Assembly: GCF_900103915.1 (NCBI RefSeq)
Contig: NZ_FNIG01000005.1
Span: forward strand, 62,001-126,000
Source: Tenuibacillus multivorans
GTDB lineage: Bacteria > Bacillota > Bacilli > Bacillales > Alkalibacillaceae
Length of the DNA stretch: 64,000 nt
Direction: 5' to 3'
The translations under genes were made by a program, and so were the position numbers. Positions 61,381-64,000 of the stretch are shown here, piece after piece (within the stretch, counting starts at the first letter, position 1; every line of letters begins with the position of its first letter). The notes below the pieces were generated by a model. It searched no databases. It was not told the DNA's origin and saw only the letters and a program-made list of their open reading frames with translations.

Positions 61381-61776
61381 ATGCAACGCTTAATGTGTAA
61401 AGGTAAGATACATAGGGCAACCGTGACTGAAGCGGACTTAGATTATGTCGGCAGTATCACGATTGATTATAAGTTAATGAAGGAAGCGAATATTAAGCCA
61501 CATGAGATGCTTCAGATTACGAACATAAGAAATGCGACGCTTTGGAAGACGTATGCGATTCCAGCGCCTGAGGGTTCAGGTAAAATTTGTTTGAATGGAC
61601 CGCCGGCGCATTTATTCTCACCTGGGGATCTTGTTATTATTTTAAGTATGGGGCAATATACAGATGAAGAAATTGAAGACCTCAAGCCAAGAGTTGTTTT
61701 TGTTGATGAAAACAATGAGATTACGAGTGTAGAAGAACATAGCCTCCATTGGCCAGATGGGGTAGAAGTAGAGTAA
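61381..61776 (+). CDS. panD: Aspartate 1-decarboxylase
   Basis: This 131-residue pyruvoyl enzyme makes beta-alanine for pantothenate and CoA. The self-cleavage site Gly24-Ser25 is visible (YVGSITID), as are KGKIHRATVTEADL and GSGKICLNGPPAHLFSPGD. The C-terminal HSLHWPDGVEVE tail makes it slightly longer than common forms. AAAGGAGGG precedes the ATG. Other pantothenate genes are not in the window. Confidence 0.95.
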   Translation: MQRLMCKGKIHRATVTEADLDYVGSITIDYKLMKEANIKPHEMLQITNIRNATLWKTYAIPAPEGSGKICLNGPPAHLFSPGDLVIILSMGQYTDEEIEDLKPRVVFVDENNEITSVEEHSLHWPDGVEVE

Positions 61777-61780
61777 TAAG

Positions 61781-61815
61781 AAGCCTTGCACAACGGTATG
61801 TGCAAGGCTTTCATT
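61781..61815. terminator. Terminator between panD and namZ
   Basis: An 11-bp stem (AAGCCTTGCAC with GTGCAAGGCTT, 8-nt loop) is followed by TCATTATATTTT. It can serve both convergent genes. Confidence 0.8.
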
Positions 61816-61824
61816 ATATTTTCT

Positions 61825-63084
61825 TTAATATAGTAAATAATCTTCGCGGACCTGTCTAAATTCATCTAGTTCATCCTGCCATGCGTCTTGAATGTCACCA
61901 ACGGATTCGCCGTTTTCAATGGCTTCACGGACCCAACCGTTACCGATCAGGTTGTCAAAGAAGGAAATGCCAGCGCTGTTTTCTGCGCGGAACTGGAAGT
62001 CTTCAGGGTATAGATCATGAATCGCTTTTACGATGTGTAATCCTGTTTTCACAGGATTGAATGATTGTCTGTGTTCAACATGGATTTGAATGCCATGTGA
62101 TAGATCTCCGGCGTGTTTTGAGAATGTTGGTGTAAAGGATGCGGCACGGAAATTGACGCCAGGTATGTTTTGGTCGTTTAAATGTGTCGCTAATTCATCG
62201 GCATTGATAAACGGTGCGCCGATCAATTCGAATGGTTTGGTTGTGCCTCGCCCTTCAGAGACGTTCGTTCCTTCGATTAAGGCTGCGCCTGGGTAAACGA
62301 TTGCTGTATCTAAAGTTGGCATGTTTGGTGAAGGAAGAACGAATTCTAATCCGGTATCATCGTAATACATATTACGTTTCCAGCCGTTCATTTCTACAAC
62401 GGTTAAGTCTGCGCCAATTTCAAATTCCTCATTAAACAGTTTGGCTAATTCCCCGACGGTCATCCCGTGGCGAAGCGGGATTTCATAGTTTCCGACAAAT
62501 GATTTGTACTCTTCTTCTAATACTGGTCCTTGTACCTTTGTTCCGCTTTGTGGGTTCGGGCGGTCAAGTACAACAAATTCAATGTCGTTTTCGGCTGCTG
62601 CTTCCATCGCATAAGCCATCGTGTAAATGTACGTGTAGAAGCGTGTCCCAACATCTTGAATATCAAATAAAAGAATGTCTACGCCTTCTAACATATCGGG
62701 AGTTGGTTTACGTGTTTCGCCGTATAGGCTGTAAACAGGGAGTCCGGTTTTTTCATCGATGTAAAACTCGACGTACTCACCGGCTTGAGCACTTCCGCGT
62801 ACGCCGTGCTCTGGGCCATATAACGCGGTCAAGTTGACATCTGGGTCGTTGTGAAGCGTATCGACAACGCTGTTAAGTTCATTGTCAACGCCAGTTGGGT
62901 TAGTGATTAAGCCAACATTTTTGCCTTCAATTAAATCCTTTTGATCGTTTAAAAGGACTTCCACACCAAGCTCGAATTTTTTCTGTTTTCCTTTTGCTTT
63001 GCCGTTTCCATTATCGGCCATCACGACCGATAGTGATGTTAAAACGAGCATGAGTGAGATAAGGGATATCACCCATTTTTTCAT
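61825..63084 (-). CDS. namZ: Exo-beta-N-acetylmuramidase NamZ (DUF1343)
   Basis: This protein of 419 residues has a signal peptide (residues 1-25, LVLTSLSVVMAD) and a DUF1343 domain (VGLITNPTGVDNELNSVVD; YGPEHGVRGSAQAGE; DIQDVGTRFYTY; FVVLDRPNPQSG). Family members remove terminal MurNAc from peptidoglycan fragments. In B. subtilis it is encoded next to nagZ, as here. ATG 63084 has GAGGAGG upstream; a longer frame to 63153 lacks a site and overlaps array J. Confidence 0.92.
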   Translation of the reverse strand: MKKWVISLISLMLVLTSLSVVMADNGNGKAKGKQKKFELGVEVLLNDQKDLIEGKNVGLITNPTGVDNELNSVVDTLHNDPDVNLTALYGPEHGVRGSAQAGEYVEFYIDEKTGLPVYSLYGETRKPTPDMLEGVDILLFDIQDVGTRFYTYIYTMAYAMEAAAENDIEFVVLDRPNPQSGTKVQGPVLEEEYKSFVGNYEIPLRHGMTVGELAKLFNEEFEIGADLTVVEMNGWKRNMYYDDTGLEFVLPSPNMPTLDTAIVYPGAALIEGTNVSEGRGTTKPFELIGAPFINADELATHLNDQNIPGVNFRAASFTPTFSKHAGDLSHGIQIHVEHRQSFNPVKTGLHIVKAIHDLYPEDFQFRAENSAGISFFDNLIGNGWVREAIENGESVGDIQDAWQDELDEFRQVREDYLLY

Positions 63085-63126
63085 TTTAAATTCCTCCTCA
63101 ACCTTTATATTAATGAGAGCCAGATT

Positions 63127-63260
63127 GTCCAAGTTACGCTCGTGAGTGTCCAAGTTACGCTTGCGATTGTCCGAGTTTCACTTGTGATTGTCCAAGTTAT
63201 GCGTGTGATTGTCCGAGTTTCATCCATGATTGTCCGAGTTTCACACGCATGCTCAAGTTT
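63127..63260. repeat. 21-bp intergenic array J (GTCCRAGTT core)
   Basis: Six units begin GTCCAAGTTACGC or GTCCGAGTTTCA at 63127, 63148, 63169, 63190, 63211 and 63232: exactly 21 bp apart; a seventh, degenerate unit is at 63251. It lies between nagZ and namZ, which are read in the same (minus) direction. Confidence 0.9.
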
Positions 63261-63322
63261 CGCTCGGAAGACCTGGCTCATCATTATAGAAAATCGCCAT
63301 TTGAATTTAAAAGAAGCTTTTA

Positions 63323-64000
63323 TTAATAACTCAATCCATGTCCAAATTCGTATAAAATGTCATCATCAACAGTTGGTATCGTAACTGGTAGCTTACCAGT
63401 TGGATTGTTTTCGCCAAAAATCGTATTAGCGGTTGCCACAAAGCTTGCTTCTCTAAAGCCGTATTGCGCGATAAAGGCATCAATTTCTGGGTAGGCACTG
63501 ATATCGTAAGGGTTGCGGATGCCTACACCGATGACAGGGCTGTCGGTTTCCTCCATAATCGTGTTAATCATCTGCATTTGCGGATTATCTGGAGAGCGAC
63601 CGGAAACGTTATACGTGTAAGTTCCTGCAATGACTGCATCGGCGTTACTGATTTGTTCGAGCTGTTCATCTGTTAAGTTACCTGCTGATTGGATCACAGT
63701 TGTGTTATCGTGATGCGTCTTTATCGCATCTCCCAGACTTGAGATATAAGTGTTTCCGATAACGACAATGTCTTGGTTAGAGTCTAGATCTAGCGGTAGA
63801 GCATTCTCATTTTTCACTAACGTAATGGAAGCTTCAGCTGCTTCAGTTTCAACTTGTTTATGTGCTTCAGAGCCAACAACTTCTAAGGCACGATCGATTT
63901 TATCTTCAACTGGTTCAGGATTTTCATCCTTAATAATGCCGCGATTCAGTTTTAAGGTTAAAATTCGCTCCACAGATGCGTTGATGCGTTCTTCAGAAAT
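63323..64000 (-). CDS. nagZ: Beta-N-acetylglucosaminidase NagZ, C-terminal part (partial)
   Basis: The open frame runs from the window edge to the stop at 63323-63325 and gives about 225 residues. It matches the GH3 C-terminal domain of YbbD/NagZ-type enzymes: EAAEASITLVKNENALPL, VVIGNTYISSLGDAI, then GKLPVTIPTV and the closing EFGHGLSY. The catalytic N-terminal domain lies outside the window. The enzyme and NamZ together would recycle GlcNAc-MurNAc from the cell wall. Confidence 0.9.
   Translation of the reverse strand: MSEERINASVERILTLKLNRGIIKDENPEPVEDKIDRALEVVGSEAHKQVETEAAEASITLVKNENALPLDLDSNQDIVVIGNTYISSLGDAIKTHHDNTTVIQSAGNLTDEQLEQISNADAVIAGTYTYNVSGRSPDNPQMQMINTIMEETDSPVIGVGIRNPYDISAYPEIDAFIAQYGFREASFVATANTIFGENNPTGKLPVTIPTVDDDILYEFGHGLSY

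Overview
The window looks like a chromosomal segment of a low-GC Gram-positive bacterium of the family Bacillaceae. This rests on strong AGGAGG-type ribosome binding sites, frequent TTG/GTG starts, intrinsic terminators, CcpA-type cre boxes, and typical Bacillaceae families (GlpP, YozG/DUF2975, YdbS/YdbT, PaaX, NamZ/NagZ). No rRNA, tRNA, IS element, prophage or CRISPR array was seen. Genus and species cannot be fixed from the sequence alone.

Layout. 1-1130: a gene tail, a small orphan gene and decayed DNA. 1128-5312: a cyclic-di-GMP-I riboswitch with a terminator, then a FapA/DUF342-type protein and an EAL-PAS-PAS phosphodiesterase. 5483-9118: an unknown protein, a YozG-like regulator with a DUF2975 membrane protein, and a ydbS-ydbT pair fused and broken by a deletion. 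9239-12409: a two-component system followed by a lipoprotein gene that has lost its signal-peptide region. 12495-17359: a secreted M14 carboxypeptidase with an apparent non-canonical start, an SLC13/RCK permease, and a small cluster of unknown genes that includes a tandem paralogue pair, one with an internal stop. 17711-40768: an aromatic catabolic region. 41316-42227: an EamA permease. 42534-49628: an ABC importer, HAD phosphatase, glpP and glpD. 49664-52036: a copper-amine-oxidase-like-domain protein and a NERD protein. 52554-61304: a tripartite tricarboxylate transporter operon with a GntR regulator, RraA-like, LDH2-like, CitE-like and CoA-transferase enzymes. 61381-64000: panD and the peptidoglycan-recycling genes namZ and nagZ (partial).

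How the aromatic region appears to work (inference from families and context). A TrpX-type ABC transporter brings in an aromatic amino acid. Phenylalanine dehydrogenase makes phenylpyruvate. A full 2-oxoacid dehydrogenase complex (E1alpha, E1beta, E2, E3) would convert this directly to phenylacetyl-CoA. PaaABCD epoxidise the ring, and PaaG, an aldehyde dehydrogenase, hydratases, PaaH and PaaJ take it to acetyl-CoA and succinyl-CoA. No phenylacetate-CoA ligase (PaaK) is present, and the complex would make it unnecessary. Three places share paired ACGT half-sites exactly 30 bp apart: the ferredoxin-NADP reductase/carbonic-anhydrase divergon, the paaX/paaA divergon and the front of the phenylalanine operon. 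They look like one PaaX regulon.

Two other features stand out. Ten intergenic arrays are built from units of about 21 bp, often spaced exactly 21 bp (two DNA turns), with at least four different core sequences. The glpD leader and the leader of the ABC importer share a sequence element in front of terminator hairpins, which points to GlpP antitermination of a glycerol-phosphate-type importer.
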